DNA of 64,000 nt. Origin: Achromobacter deleyi. Lineage in GTDB: Bacteria > Pseudomonadota > Gammaproteobacteria > Burkholderiales > Burkholderiaceae_B. Every line of letters begins with the position of its first letter. Position 1 is the stretch's first letter. Location: contig NZ_CADIJO010000018.1 of assembly GCF_902859705.1 (NCBI RefSeq), positions 1 through 64,000 on the forward strand, in the 5' to 3' direction. Both the position numbers and the translations under genes were made by a program. The notes beneath the pieces are model-generated. The model ran no database searches, was not told where the DNA came from, and worked only from the letters and a program-made list of their open reading frames with translations. Of the stretch, positions 52,894 to 61,112 are shown piece after piece.

Positions 52894-54072
52894 TTACTTC
52901 AGGTCCGGGCATTGCGCGCCCGGGTCCACCTGGTTGAAGGTCTGCAGGATCTTGATGGAGCCGTCCGGCTGCACCTGGCCCAGGCGCATGGTCAGGGCGG
53001 CGTGGCGCTGGCGGTCCATCTTGACCGGGCCGCGCGGACCGTCGAACGAGACTTCGCTCAGCGCCTGCACGACTTTCTGCGAATCCGTGCTGCCGGCCTT
53101 CTCGACCGCGGCCTTGTACAGGAAGAAGGCTTCGTACTGCGGGCCCGAGAACTCGTTGGCGGTCTTGGCGTCGGCGCCGAACTTGGCTTTCAGGCCGTCC
53201 AGGAACTTGCGGTTCTGCGGGGTATCGATGCTGGTCAGGTACGACGCGGACAGGTACATGCCCACGGCGGTTTCGCCCATGGTCTTGGCGGTGGCTTCGT
53301 CGATGGCCAGGTTGCCGTAGGGCATGGTCAGGCCGGCGGCCTTGACCTGCTTGGCCAGGCTGACGTTGGGGCCGCCGCCGGCCGTGGAGCTGATCAGCGC
53401 GTCGGGGTTGGCCGAGCGGATCTTGGACACGACGGGCGTCCAGTCGGAGCCGTCGATGGGCAGGTATTCCTCGCCCACGACGCGGCCGCCCTGCTTTTCG
53501 ATGTATTCGCGGGTGAACTTGAGCATGCCGCGGCCAAACGCGTAGTCGCTGCCCACCAGGAAGAAGGTCTTGGCGCCGCGTTCTTTCATGAAGTGGTCGA
53601 CCACCGGCGCCACCTGCTGTTCGGGCACCCAGCCGTTGACGTGCATCCAGCGGTTGCACGAGCGGCCTTCGTAGAAAGACGTGTAGATGTACGGCACCTT
53701 GCCGCGCGACACGATGGGCAGCGCCGCGTTGCGGGCCGCGCTGGTTTCCATGGCGATGATGGCATCCACCTTTTTCTGGAACACCAGCGTGTCGTAGGCC
53801 TTTTGCGCGCCGACCGCGCCCGAGGCGTCGTCGGCGATTTCCAGCACGACCTGGCGGCCCAGGATGCCGCCGGCCGCATTGATTTCGTCGGCGGCCAGTT
53901 GCGAAGCCTGCACCACGCCGGGTGCGACGACGCTGTTGGCGCCGGACAGGCCGACCGGCACGCCGATGCGCAAGGGCTCGGCGGCCTGTGCACCGGCCGC
54001 GCCGGCCAGCAAGGCGACGAAGGAAAGTCGGGTAAGGAAACTGCGGGGGAAGCTGCGCTGCAAGAACGTCAT
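52894..54072 (-). CDS. ABC transporter substrate-binding protein (urea/amide type)
   Basis: 392 aa from ATG 54072. Sec signal peptide (RLSFVALLAGAAGAQA, cleavage after A-Q-A at about residue 31), then a type I periplasmic-binding fold (LRIGVPVGLSGANSVVAPGVVQASQLAADEINAAGGILGRQV). Similar in plan to the cytoplasmic AmiC-like sensor of the same operon, so both probably recognise the same small amide-type ligand. Gap of 61 bp after the nitrilase gene. Confidence 0.94.
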   Translation of the reverse strand: MTFLQRSFPRSFLTRLSFVALLAGAAGAQAAEPLRIGVPVGLSGANSVVAPGVVQASQLAADEINAAGGILGRQVVLEIADDASGAVGAQKAYDTLVFQKKVDAIIAMETSAARNAALPIVSRGKVPYIYTSFYEGRSCNRWMHVNGWVPEQQVAPVVDHFMKERGAKTFFLVGSDYAFGRGMLKFTREYIEKQGGRVVGEEYLPIDGSDWTPVVSKIRSANPDALISSTAGGGPNVSLAKQVKAAGLTMPYGNLAIDEATAKTMGETAVGMYLSASYLTSIDTPQNRKFLDGLKAKFGADAKTANEFSGPQYEAFFLYKAAVEKAGSTDSQKVVQALSEVSFDGPRGPVKMDRQRHAALTMRLGQVQPDGSIKILQTFNQVDPGAQCPDLK

Positions 54073-54133
54073 GGAATTTCTCCTTGGGGGCCGGCTATCC
54101 GCCGTTGTACGTGGGGTGTGAAGAGAGTCGGGT

Positions 54134-55024
54134 TCAGCCCTGCCGGGGCGCGTCGGTGGCGCCCAGCAGTTCGTCATACAGGTCGCAGCGCCGGTCGCGC
54201 AGCACGTGGTTGAAGGCGTTCAACTGCCGCGCCCGGCGCGAGGCCGCCAGGTCCACCGGGGCGACCAGCACTTCTTCCTGGTCGAAGCTGGCGGGGCCGG
54301 CAGCCGTCCAGCCTTGCGAGCCGACGATCAGGCTGCGGCCCACGAACGGCTGGCCGCGTTCGGTGCCGACGCGGTCGGCGCACACCACGGTCAGGCCGTT
54401 GCTGTGGGCGCCGGCAATGGCCAGCGCATGCGCCATGGCCGGGCCGTCGGGCGTCTGGCCCGGCATAGGCACCCAGTTGGTGGGCACGGCCACGATGTCG
54501 GCGCCGCGCATGGCCAGCAGGCGGTAGACCTCGGGAAACCAGCCGTCATAGCAGATGGCCACGCCCAAGCGGCCCAGTTCGGTGTGAAACACCGGCAGGC
54601 CCAGGTCGCCCGGTTCGAAGAACAGGTTTTCGTCGCCCCACAGGTGCAGCTTGCGGTAGGTGCCCAGGTAACCGGCGGGGCCGGCGATCAGCGCGGCGTT
54701 GTAGAGCCGGTCGCCGCTGCGTTCGGCGATGCCGGCGACCAGATAGATGCCCAGCCGCTGCGCCAGCGCGATCCAGGCTTGGGCGCTGGGGCCGTCCGGC
54801 ACCGTTTCGGCCAGTGCAAAGGCTTCCTGGCGGCTCTCGAACATGTAGCCGGTGTTGGCCAGTTCGGGCAGCACCACCAGCTGCGCGCCCTGGGCGGCGG
54901 CCTGTTCGACCAGTTCGATGGAACGCGCCAGGTTGGCGGCCACGCACCCCATTTGCGGGGCGGTCTGCACGCTGGCCACCCGGATCGCGGACGGCGCGGC
55001 GTCCTGCGGCTGTGAAACTTGCAT
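54134..55024 (-). CDS. Nitrilase-superfamily carbon-nitrogen hydrolase (amidase)
   Basis: 296 aa from ATG 55024 (MQVSQPQDAAPSAIRVASVQ). The Glu-Lys-Cys triad is complete: E54 (VVLPELANTGY), K125 (TYRKLHLWGDE) and C158 (VAICYDGWFPE). Substrate is an amide, carbamoyl or nitrile compound; branch assignment is not possible by eye. First gene of the operon that also encodes the Liv-type importer, AmiC/AmiR-type control and an M81 peptidase, analogous to the aliphatic-amidase operon of Pseudomonas but with a different amidase and transporter. Confidence 0.92.
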   Translation of the reverse strand: MQVSQPQDAAPSAIRVASVQTAPQMGCVAANLARSIELVEQAAAQGAQLVVLPELANTGYMFESRQEAFALAETVPDGPSAQAWIALAQRLGIYLVAGIAERSGDRLYNAALIAGPAGYLGTYRKLHLWGDENLFFEPGDLGLPVFHTELGRLGVAICYDGWFPEVYRLLAMRGADIVAVPTNWVPMPGQTPDGPAMAHALAIAGAHSNGLTVVCADRVGTERGQPFVGRSLIVGSQGWTAAGPASFDQEEVLVAPVDLAASRRARQLNAFNHVLRDRRCDLYDELLGATDAPRQG

Positions 55025-55056
55025 GCGGTCTCCTGTTGCGGATTTGAAAACGAAAA

Positions 55057-55092
55057 AGCCCCCGACCACGCAGTGCGTGTGAGTCGGGGGCT
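55057..55092 (-). terminator. Leader intrinsic terminator of the amidase operon
   Basis: Minus-strand RNA: AGCCCCCGAC (55092-55083) pairs perfectly with GTCGGGGGCT (55066-55057), the loop holds a second stem CACGC-ACT-GCGTG, and a run of five T follows. It lies 33 bp before the nitrilase ATG, that is, between promoter and first gene, so it must be read through for expression. Confidence 0.85.
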
Positions 55093-55133
55093 TCTATAGC
55101 CAGACGGAAAGTTCGGGCAGCAGTTATTGCTGC
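55089..55133 (-). promoter_or_regulatory. Candidate ANTAR two-hairpin antitermination element
   Basis: Hairpin 1 on the minus strand: GCAGCA-ATAAC-TGCTGC (55133-55117). Hairpin 2: GGCT-ATAGA-AGCC (55101-55089), 15 nt later, whose 3' arm shares four bases (55092-55089) with the terminator's 5' arm. Both loops start with A, and loop 2 has G at position 4. Known ANTAR targets are tandem hairpins whose second stem overlaps the terminator; their loops are usually six nt, here five, so the match is good but not exact. Confidence 0.6.
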
Positions 55134-55203
55134 GGGGTGCTACCGGGTACTGCGGCGCGGGCCTGGGCCTGGCGCCTTGGGATCAGTGCTGATCCTGTGG
55201 CGA

Positions 55204-55233
55204 ATCATAGGGATGCGCTGGCGCCGCGGACAA
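55204..55233 (-). promoter_or_regulatory. Promoter of the amidase/ABC operon
   Basis: TTGTCC (55233-55228) and TATGAT (55209-55204) with an 18-bp spacer on the minus strand. Start would be near 55197, giving a leader of about 170 nt. A perfect 14-bp palindrome GATCAG-TG-CTGATC (55181-55194) follows the start point and may be a further protein site. Confidence 0.5.
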
Positions 55234-55315
55234 TAAGAGGTTTCCCGGACAGCGTGATGAGGCCCGGATTTTGCGGCGGGGATTTCCCGGGCCGTGGCCC
55301 GGTGCGACAATGGCG

Positions 55316-55660
55316 TCAGGCGTTGCGGCCGTCGTACGGAATACGCGTCAGGCCCGCCAGATCCACGCTGACCAGGCAACGCGCGTTCACCGCGGCAGTT
55401 GCCTCGCCGGTGGGGCTGGCGCCAAAGCCGAACGGCGCGCAGCCGCAGTGGGCGCAGAAGTGATGCGCAATCACGTGCTTGTTGAATTTGTAGGTCGACA
55501 GGCTGTCTGTCGATGACGTGATGCGCAGCTTGCCGCGCGGCACGAACCACAGCAGGTAGCCCTTGCGGCTACAGTGCGAACAGTTGCATTCCAGTACCTG
55601 TGACGGCTCGCCTTCGACTTCGAAGGTAATCTTTCCGCAGTGGCAGCTTCCTTGTTGCAT
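55316..55660 (-). CDS. GFA-family (glutathione-dependent formaldehyde-activating-like) protein
   Basis: 114 aa from ATG 55660 (MQQGSCHCGKITFEVEG). Zinc ligands in the family order: C-x-C (SCHCG), C-x-C-x-x-C (CNCSHCSRKG) and C-x-x-C-x-C (CAHCGC). Members bind zinc and sometimes a glutathione adduct; most, including this one, have no proven activity. Divergent from the VOC protein gene. Confidence 0.9.
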   Translation of the reverse strand: MQQGSCHCGKITFEVEGEPSQVLECNCSHCSRKGYLLWFVPRGKLRITSSTDSLSTYKFNKHVIAHHFCAHCGCAPFGFGASPTGEATAAVNARCLVSVDLAGLTRIPYDGRNA

Positions 55661-55772
55661 GGCCTGGCTCCTTGGGTGGCGGTCGTGTCTCTGCGACCGA
55701 TGCGATTGCCGACAGCCATCATAAAACGACGCGGCGCCTGCCGTCGCGGCCCCTGACCAAAGGAGACCCCTC

Positions 55773-56201
55773 ATGCCCCGACTATCCGCCTATCTCAGTT
55801 TCGACGGCAACTGCGCCGAGGCCATGCAATTCTACGAACGCGTGCTGGGCGGGCGCATCGAAGCGTTGCTGCGCTACACGGACGCGCCGCCGGACGCGGC
55901 CATGCCGGACCTGTCGGCCGAAGATGCCGAACGCATCATGTACGCCCGCCTGGCGCTGGACGAACAACTGCTGATGGCCAGCGACGCCACCGCCGGGCAC
56001 CCCTACCCCGGCAAGCAGGGCATGGCGCTGTCGCTGGCGTATCCCACGGTGTCGGACGCCCACCGCATTTTTGACATGCTGGCGGAAGGCGGCAGCGTTA
56101 CCATGCCGCTGCAGAAAACGTTCTGGGCCGAAGCCCATGGCGCGCTGATCGACCGCTTTGAGACCCGCTGGATGATCAGCGGCGGGCGGTTGACCCATTA
56201 G
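55773..56201 (+). CDS. VOC-superfamily protein (PhnB-like)
   Basis: 142 aa glyoxalase/bleomycin-fold protein of the PhnB type: LSFDGNCAEAMQFYERVLGGRIEALLRY at the N-terminus, ALDEQLLMASDA in the middle, WAEAHGALIDRFETRWMI at the end. Metal ligands are not complete by the canonical glyoxalase pattern, so the function (lyase, dioxygenase-like or binding) is open. An AAGGAGA ribosome site supports the start. Confidence 0.88.
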   Translation: MPRLSAYLSFDGNCAEAMQFYERVLGGRIEALLRYTDAPPDAAMPDLSAEDAERIMYARLALDEQLLMASDATAGHPYPGKQGMALSLAYPTVSDAHRIFDMLAEGGSVTMPLQKTFWAEAHGALIDRFETRWMISGGRLTH

Positions 56202-56270
56202 CGCGCTGCGGGTGCCGGCCCGCTACCATTGCCGACCCATTACCCGCCCGCGCGGCGAAGGATTCAACCC

Positions 56271-57701
56271 ATGACGCATGGCATACACGGCAAGCAACGC
56301 TGGTGGGCCTTGATGGTGCTTTGCCTGGGCGTGCTGATGATCGTGCTGGACACCACGATCGTCAACGTCGCCCTGCCCTCGATTCGCGAAGACCTGCATT
56401 TCACCGAGACATCGCTGGTGTGGGTGGTGAACGCCTACATGCTGACCTTCGGCGGCTTTCTGCTGCTGGGCGGGCGGCTGGGCGACCTGCTGGGCCACCG
56501 CCGCATGTTCCTGGCGGGGCTGACGCTGTTCACCGTGGCGTCCCTGGCCTGTGGCCTGGCGCAGGGCCAGGGGCTGCTGATCGCGGCCCGCGCGGCGCAG
56601 GGGCTGGGCGGCGCGGTGGTGTCGGCGGTGTCGCTGTCGCTGATCATGAACTTGTTCACCGAGGCCGGCGAGCGCGCCCGCGCCATGGGCGTGTACGGCT
56701 TTGTCTGTGCGGGCGGGGGCAGCATCGGCGTGCTGCTGGGCGGCTTGCTGACCAGCGCGCTGTCGTGGCACTGGATCTTCCTGGTCAATATTCCCATTGG
56801 CGTGCTGGTGTATGCGCTGTGCCTGCGGCTGCTGCCGGCGGCCAAGGCGCAGGCGGCGGGCGGCAAGCTGGACGTGGCGGGCGCGGTGACCGTGACGGCG
56901 TCGCTGATGCTGGCGGTGTACGCCGTCGTCAACGGCAACGAGGCCGGCTGGACGTCGGCGCAATCCCTGGGGCTGATCGGCGCGGCGGTGCTGTTGATGG
57001 CGCTGTTCCTGCTGATCGAAGCGCGCGTGGCGGCACCCTTGATGCCGCTGGGGCTGTTCCGGCTGCGCAACGTGGCCACGGCCAATGTCGTGGGCGTGCT
57101 GTGGGCGGCGGCCATGTTTGCCTGGTTTTTCGTGTCGGCGCTGTACATGCAGCTGGTGCTGCGCTACGACGCCATGCAGGTGGGCCTGGCGTTTCTGCCG
57201 GCCAACCTGATCATGGCGGCGTTTTCGCTGGGGCTGTCGGCCAAGCTGGTGATGCGCTTTGGCATCCGCGGGCCGCTGACCACGGGCCTGTTGCTGGCGG
57301 CGCTGGGGCTGGCGCTGTTTGCCCGCGCGCCCATCGACGGCAGCTTCGTGGCCGACGTGCTGCCGGGCATGCTGCTGCTGGGGCTGGGCGCGGGCATTGC
57401 CTTCAACCCCATGCTGCTGGCGGCCATGAGCGATGTGGAACCCAGCCAGTCCGGCCTGGCATCGGGCGTGGTGAACACCGCGTTCATGATGGGCGGCGCG
57501 CTGGGGCTGGCGGTACTGGCCAGCCTGGCCGCGGCCCGCACCACGGCGCTGGCCGCAGGCGGCGCAGCGCCGGTCGTGGCACTCAACGGCGGCTACCAGC
57601 TGACCTTTCTGGCGGGCGCCGGGATCGCCGCGGTGGCCGGTTTGCTGAGCGGTGCGCTGGTGCGGTCGCGCAACCGCGACCTGCCGGCCCACGACTTTTA
57701 A
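56271..57701 (+). CDS. MFS exporter, DHA2 (EmrB/QacA) family
   Basis: 476 aa from ATG 56271 (MTHGIHGKQRWWALMVLCLGVLMIVLDTTIVNVALPSI). The DHA2 hallmark LDTTIVNVALP in TM1, motif A (GGRLGDLLGHRRMF) and about 14 TM helices identify a drug-efflux-type H+ antiporter. No partner HlyD-type adaptor gene is adjacent, so it probably works alone in the inner membrane. Substrate unknown. Confidence 0.93.
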   Translation: MTHGIHGKQRWWALMVLCLGVLMIVLDTTIVNVALPSIREDLHFTETSLVWVVNAYMLTFGGFLLLGGRLGDLLGHRRMFLAGLTLFTVASLACGLAQGQGLLIAARAAQGLGGAVVSAVSLSLIMNLFTEAGERARAMGVYGFVCAGGGSIGVLLGGLLTSALSWHWIFLVNIPIGVLVYALCLRLLPAAKAQAAGGKLDVAGAVTVTASLMLAVYAVVNGNEAGWTSAQSLGLIGAAVLLMALFLLIEARVAAPLMPLGLFRLRNVATANVVGVLWAAAMFAWFFVSALYMQLVLRYDAMQVGLAFLPANLIMAAFSLGLSAKLVMRFGIRGPLTTGLLLAALGLALFARAPIDGSFVADVLPGMLLLGLGAGIAFNPMLLAAMSDVEPSQSGLASGVVNTAFMMGGALGLAVLASLAAARTTALAAGGAAPVVALNGGYQLTFLAGAGIAAVAGLLSGALVRSRNRDLPAHDF

Positions 57702-57770
57702 ATTCTTTACGGCGGCGGCAAGGGGCTTGCAGTAATCTGGCGGCGCCCCTTCTACAGGAAGCCCACCGCC

Positions 57771-58952
57771 ATGACATTCCTTGCCAGCGCCAACCTGTTG
57801 CGCCGCCGGGACGGCCACGAAGCCCGCGTGACCTTCGTCGAGCTGTTCTTTGATCTGGTCTACGTCTTCGCGGTCACCCAGCTGTCTCACAGCCTGCTGC
57901 ACGACCTGACGTTGATGGGCGCCATCCACACGCTGGTGCTGTGGTTCGCGGTGTGGCTGGGGTGGCAGTACACCTGCTGGGTCACCAACTGGTTCGACCC
58001 CGACGCGCTGCCGATGCGCCTGATGCTGTTCGCGGTGATGCTGGCGGGCCTGGTGGCCGCTGCGGTGCTGCCGGGCGCGTTTGGCGAGAACGGGCTGATC
58101 TTCGCGATGAGCTACGTGCTGATCCAGGTGGGGCGCACGCTGTTTGTAGTGCTGCACCTGGGGCCGTCGCACCCGCTGGCGCCGAACTTTCGCCGCATGC
58201 TGGGCTGGCTGTGCATTTCAGGGGTGCTGTGGATCGCGGGCGGCCTGGCTGACGGCGATGCCCGGCTGGCGCTGTGGGCGCTGGCGGTGGCCTGCGAATA
58301 CCTGTCGCCCATGACGGGGTTCTGGCTGCCGGGCCTGGGCCGTTCGACCACCCGAGACTGGACCATCGAAGGCGGCCACCTGGCCGAGCGCTGCCAGTTG
58401 TTTGTCATCGTGGCGCTGGGCGAAACGCTGCTGATCACCGGGGCCACGCTGGGCGAGCATCCGCACTGGGATGCGCCGACTCTGATCGCGCTGCTGGCGG
58501 CCTTTCTGGGCACCGCCGCCATGTGGTGGGTGTACTTCGACACCAGCAGCAAGGACGGCAGCCATGCCATCGCCCACCACGCCGATCCGGGCAGGGTCGG
58601 CGCCTACTTCCACTATGTGCACGTGATATTGATTGCCGGGGTGATCGTGTCGGCGGTGGCCAATGAACTGGTGATTCTGCACCCGGACGGGCGCATCACC
58701 ACGGCGGCCGCGGCGGCCTTGGTGGGCGGGCCGGCGCTGTACCTGCTGGGCAACGCCATTTACAAGACGGTGGTGTACGGGCGGTTTCCGCTGTCGCACA
58801 TCGTCGGCCTGGTGCTGCTGGCGGTGCTGGCGCCGGTGGCCTTCGTGACCGACAACCTGATGGTGGGCGGGCTGACCACGCTGATCATGATCGTGGTGGC
58901 CACGTGGGAAAGCCTGTCGCGGCGCGCAGGGCATGCCCACGCACCGCTTTGA
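57771..58952 (+). CDS. Low-temperature-requirement A (LtrA) family membrane protein
   Basis: 393 aa with about ten TM helices. The N-terminal signature ARVTFVELFFDLVYVFAVTQLSHSLL is diagnostic for LtrA, first described in Listeria as needed for growth in the cold. HLAERCQLFVIVALGE is the second conserved block. Biochemical role unknown. A ribosome site AGGAAG precedes the ATG. Confidence 0.92.
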   Translation: MTFLASANLLRRRDGHEARVTFVELFFDLVYVFAVTQLSHSLLHDLTLMGAIHTLVLWFAVWLGWQYTCWVTNWFDPDALPMRLMLFAVMLAGLVAAAVLPGAFGENGLIFAMSYVLIQVGRTLFVVLHLGPSHPLAPNFRRMLGWLCISGVLWIAGGLADGDARLALWALAVACEYLSPMTGFWLPGLGRSTTRDWTIEGGHLAERCQLFVIVALGETLLITGATLGEHPHWDAPTLIALLAAFLGTAAMWWVYFDTSSKDGSHAIAHHADPGRVGAYFHYVHVILIAGVIVSAVANELVILHPDGRITTAAAAALVGGPALYLLGNAIYKTVVYGRFPLSHIVGLVLLAVLAPVAFVTDNLMVGGLTTLIMIVVATWESLSRRAGHAHAPL

Positions 58953-58995
58953 GGCGTAACCGGGCCTTCGCGCAGGCCCGGGCCGTACGGCGGCT

Positions 58996-59916
58996 TTAGC
59001 GCCGCTTTCCGAACACCGACTTGGGCGTGCGGCCGTGAAAGCGGGTGAAGGCCGCGCTGAAGTTGGCCGGATGCCGGTAGCCCACGCGATATGCCGCCTG
59101 CGCCACCTGGCAGCCGGTTTCCAATAATTCCCAGGCGCGGCGCATGCGCAGTTCGGTCAGCAGGCGGCCGGGGCTGGTGCCGTAGTGCTTGCGAAAGCCC
59201 TCTTTCAGCTTGAACTCGTTCAGGCCGGTGGCCAGGCACAGGTACTGCACGGTCAGGTCGCGGTCCAGTTGCTCGACCATCAGCGCGCGGGCCTGTTCCA
59301 GCCGGGCGATGTCGGCCTGGCTGAGCCGGCCGGGTTCCGGCGGGGCCGCCAGTGATCGCAACTGACGCGACAGCAGCGTCAGGGCCTTGATGTGGCCGTC
59401 CAGCGGATCGCAGCCCTGGACCAATTCGCTGGCCAGGGCGGCCAGGTCGGTTGGCGTGCGGCCTTGCGCCAGCTGGCGCAAGGTGCCGTCGCCCAGCAAG
59501 GCGTTGGCCTGGGCGTCGCCGGCATAGCGGCGCAATGCGGGTTCGCCGACCAGCAGGCGCAGCTGCGACACGGTGGCCCCGCCGGCATAGCGGCGTTCGC
59601 CATGGCGGCGGCCGAAGGACGTGACGGTGGTGTGGCCGCCGCGAAAATCCAGCGCCGAGCCATCCGCGCCGCAGTAGGCCGACGCGCCGTGCAAGGCCAG
59701 CGTGATGGCCAGCGTGCGCCCGCCCTGCCCGGCGGCCGATTCCTCGATCAGGTCCTGGCTGGGGGTGTAGCGCGAATGCACCAGGGCCAGGTCTGCATCC
59801 AGGTCCAGCCAGTCGGCGTGGCAATCGCCAGCGTGCGCCGGCAATGCGACGCGGCGCCAGCCAGGGCGCAGGGCGGCGGCGGGACGGGCGAGCGTGGCGG
59901 CAAGGCGCAGGGACAT
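58996..59916 (-). CDS. AraC-family transcriptional regulator (PchR-like)
   Basis: 306 aa. The C-terminal double HTH (DLTVQYLCLATGLNEFKLKEGFRKHYGTSPGRLLTELRMRRAWELLETGCQVAQAAYRVGYRHPANFSAAFTRFHGRTPKSVF) is clear; the first part has the layout of PchR-type siderophore regulators. Divergent from a methyltransferase gene, with two direct repeats 21 bp apart in the gap (59958-59989), the usual spacing of an AraC-type site. Direct target is probably the methyltransferase and/or itself. Confidence 0.92.
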   Translation of the reverse strand: MSLRLAATLARPAAALRPGWRRVALPAHAGDCHADWLDLDADLALVHSRYTPSQDLIEESAAGQGGRTLAITLALHGASAYCGADGSALDFRGGHTTVTSFGRRHGERRYAGGATVSQLRLLVGEPALRRYAGDAQANALLGDGTLRQLAQGRTPTDLAALASELVQGCDPLDGHIKALTLLSRQLRSLAAPPEPGRLSQADIARLEQARALMVEQLDRDLTVQYLCLATGLNEFKLKEGFRKHYGTSPGRLLTELRMRRAWELLETGCQVAQAAYRVGYRHPANFSAAFTRFHGRTPKSVFGKRR

Positions 59917-59957
59917 GAAGGGCGAAAGCGTATCGAAAAGCGGGCAGCACGCCGAAC

Positions 59958-59989
59958 CGCATACGAATCGATCCGGTACGCATATGAAT
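59958..59989. promoter_or_regulatory. Direct repeats spaced 21 bp, candidate AraC-family site
   Basis: CGCATACGAAT (59958-59968) and CGCATATGAAT (59979-59989) match at 10 of 11 bases with a 21-bp period, two helical turns, as expected for AraC-type activators. They lie between the divergent AraC and methyltransferase genes, 42 bp upstream of the AraC start. Confidence 0.65.
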
Positions 59990-60053
59990 GTGAATGATAG
60001 GCGTTCGCAGAAATAAATACCATTGCGGGATGCCCTTCAATTCGAGGAATCCG

Positions 60054-61094
60054 ATGCCTGCCTCTCCCCTTCCCCTGCAACGTTATTGGGACCTGGCCGC
60101 AGCCCCCGTTCAATCCGCGGCGCTGGACGCCGCGCTGGAACTGGGCGTGTTCGAACAGTTAGCCTCGCCCGCCGATGCCGCTCAGGTCGCGCAGGCGATG
60201 GCGCTACGGCCTGCCGCCGTCACGCCTTTGCTGGACATGCTCTGGAGCCTGGGGCTGCTGCGGCGCCTGGAAGGCGAGCCGCCACAGTATTGCTGCGCCC
60301 CGCTGGCGGCGCAGCATTTCGTGCCGGGCCAACCCGGCTATTGCGCCGACGCCTGGCGCTACCGGCGCCGGTCGCTGCTGCACTTCAGCGAGCAGTTGGG
60401 CCAGTTGTTGCCGCAGGACGGCCCGGCCATGGACCCCTATGTGCAGCCCGAAGCCGGCGCCTGGGCCAACGCGGCGCGGGTGCAAATCGGCCAGGAACAG
60501 CGCGCCATCGCGGTCGCCGCGGCGCGCGAGGCGATCGCCTGCGTGCCGGCGGCCGCCCGCGCGCAACGCATCCTGGACCTGGGCGGCGGCCCGGGCTTGA
60601 TAGGCATCGCGCTGGTGCAGGACCGGCCCGGCGCCACCGGCGTGGTGTTCGATTGGCCCGCCACGGTAGCCGTGGCGCAAGAGAACATCGACGCGGCCGG
60701 CCTGGCTGACCGCATGAGCGTCATCGGCGGTGATCTGGCAACGGCCGACATCGGCCACGGCTACGACCTGATCTGGTGCTCGTCGGTGCTGCATTTCGTG
60801 CCCGATGCGCAGGCGGCGCTGCGCAAGATGCACGACGCGCTGGCGCCGGGCGGGCAGTTGGTGATTGCCCATGCCGAAATACCCGCCGACGCGGATGCCG
60901 CCGCGCGGGTCTTGCCGTACTACCTGCCAATGCTGCTGCTGGGACGGCGCGTGACGCGAACGGGCGACATGGCGCAGGCGCTGCGCGATGCGGGGTGGGT
61001 GGACGTGCGCGGGTTCGACGCAGATCGCTTTCCGATGGCCCCGCTGCGGGTGCTGTCGGCACGACGCGGCGCGCTGCGCGGATTTTCCAGATAG
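60054..61094 (+). CDS. SAM-dependent methyltransferase with dimerisation HTH domain
   Basis: 346 aa from ATG 60054, chosen for the GAGGA ribosome site 5 nt upstream; ATG 60030 is an alternative. An N-terminal winged-helix dimerisation domain (ALDAALELGVFEQLASPADAAQVAQAMAL) precedes a class I methyltransferase with motif I ILDLGGGPGLIGIAL, and DLIWCSSVLHFVPDAQAALRKM. The layout is that of O-methyltransferases of the CrtF/ubiquinone/antibiotic type. Acceptor unknown. Divergent AraC regulator with a candidate site between. Confidence 0.88.
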   Translation: MPASPLPLQRYWDLAAAPVQSAALDAALELGVFEQLASPADAAQVAQAMALRPAAVTPLLDMLWSLGLLRRLEGEPPQYCCAPLAAQHFVPGQPGYCADAWRYRRRSLLHFSEQLGQLLPQDGPAMDPYVQPEAGAWANAARVQIGQEQRAIAVAAAREAIACVPAAARAQRILDLGGGPGLIGIALVQDRPGATGVVFDWPATVAVAQENIDAAGLADRMSVIGGDLATADIGHGYDLIWCSSVLHFVPDAQAALRKMHDALAPGGQLVIAHAEIPADADAAARVLPYYLPMLLLGRRVTRTGDMAQALRDAGWVDVRGFDADRFPMAPLRVLSARRGALRGFSR

Positions 61095-61112
61095 CGCGCG
61101 GCCCTAAACCCA

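Noticed and set aside
56223-58172. A 649-codon open frame opposite the DHA2 exporter and LtrA genes
   Set aside because: His/Gln/Arg-rich artefact; both plus-strand genes have full family signatures.
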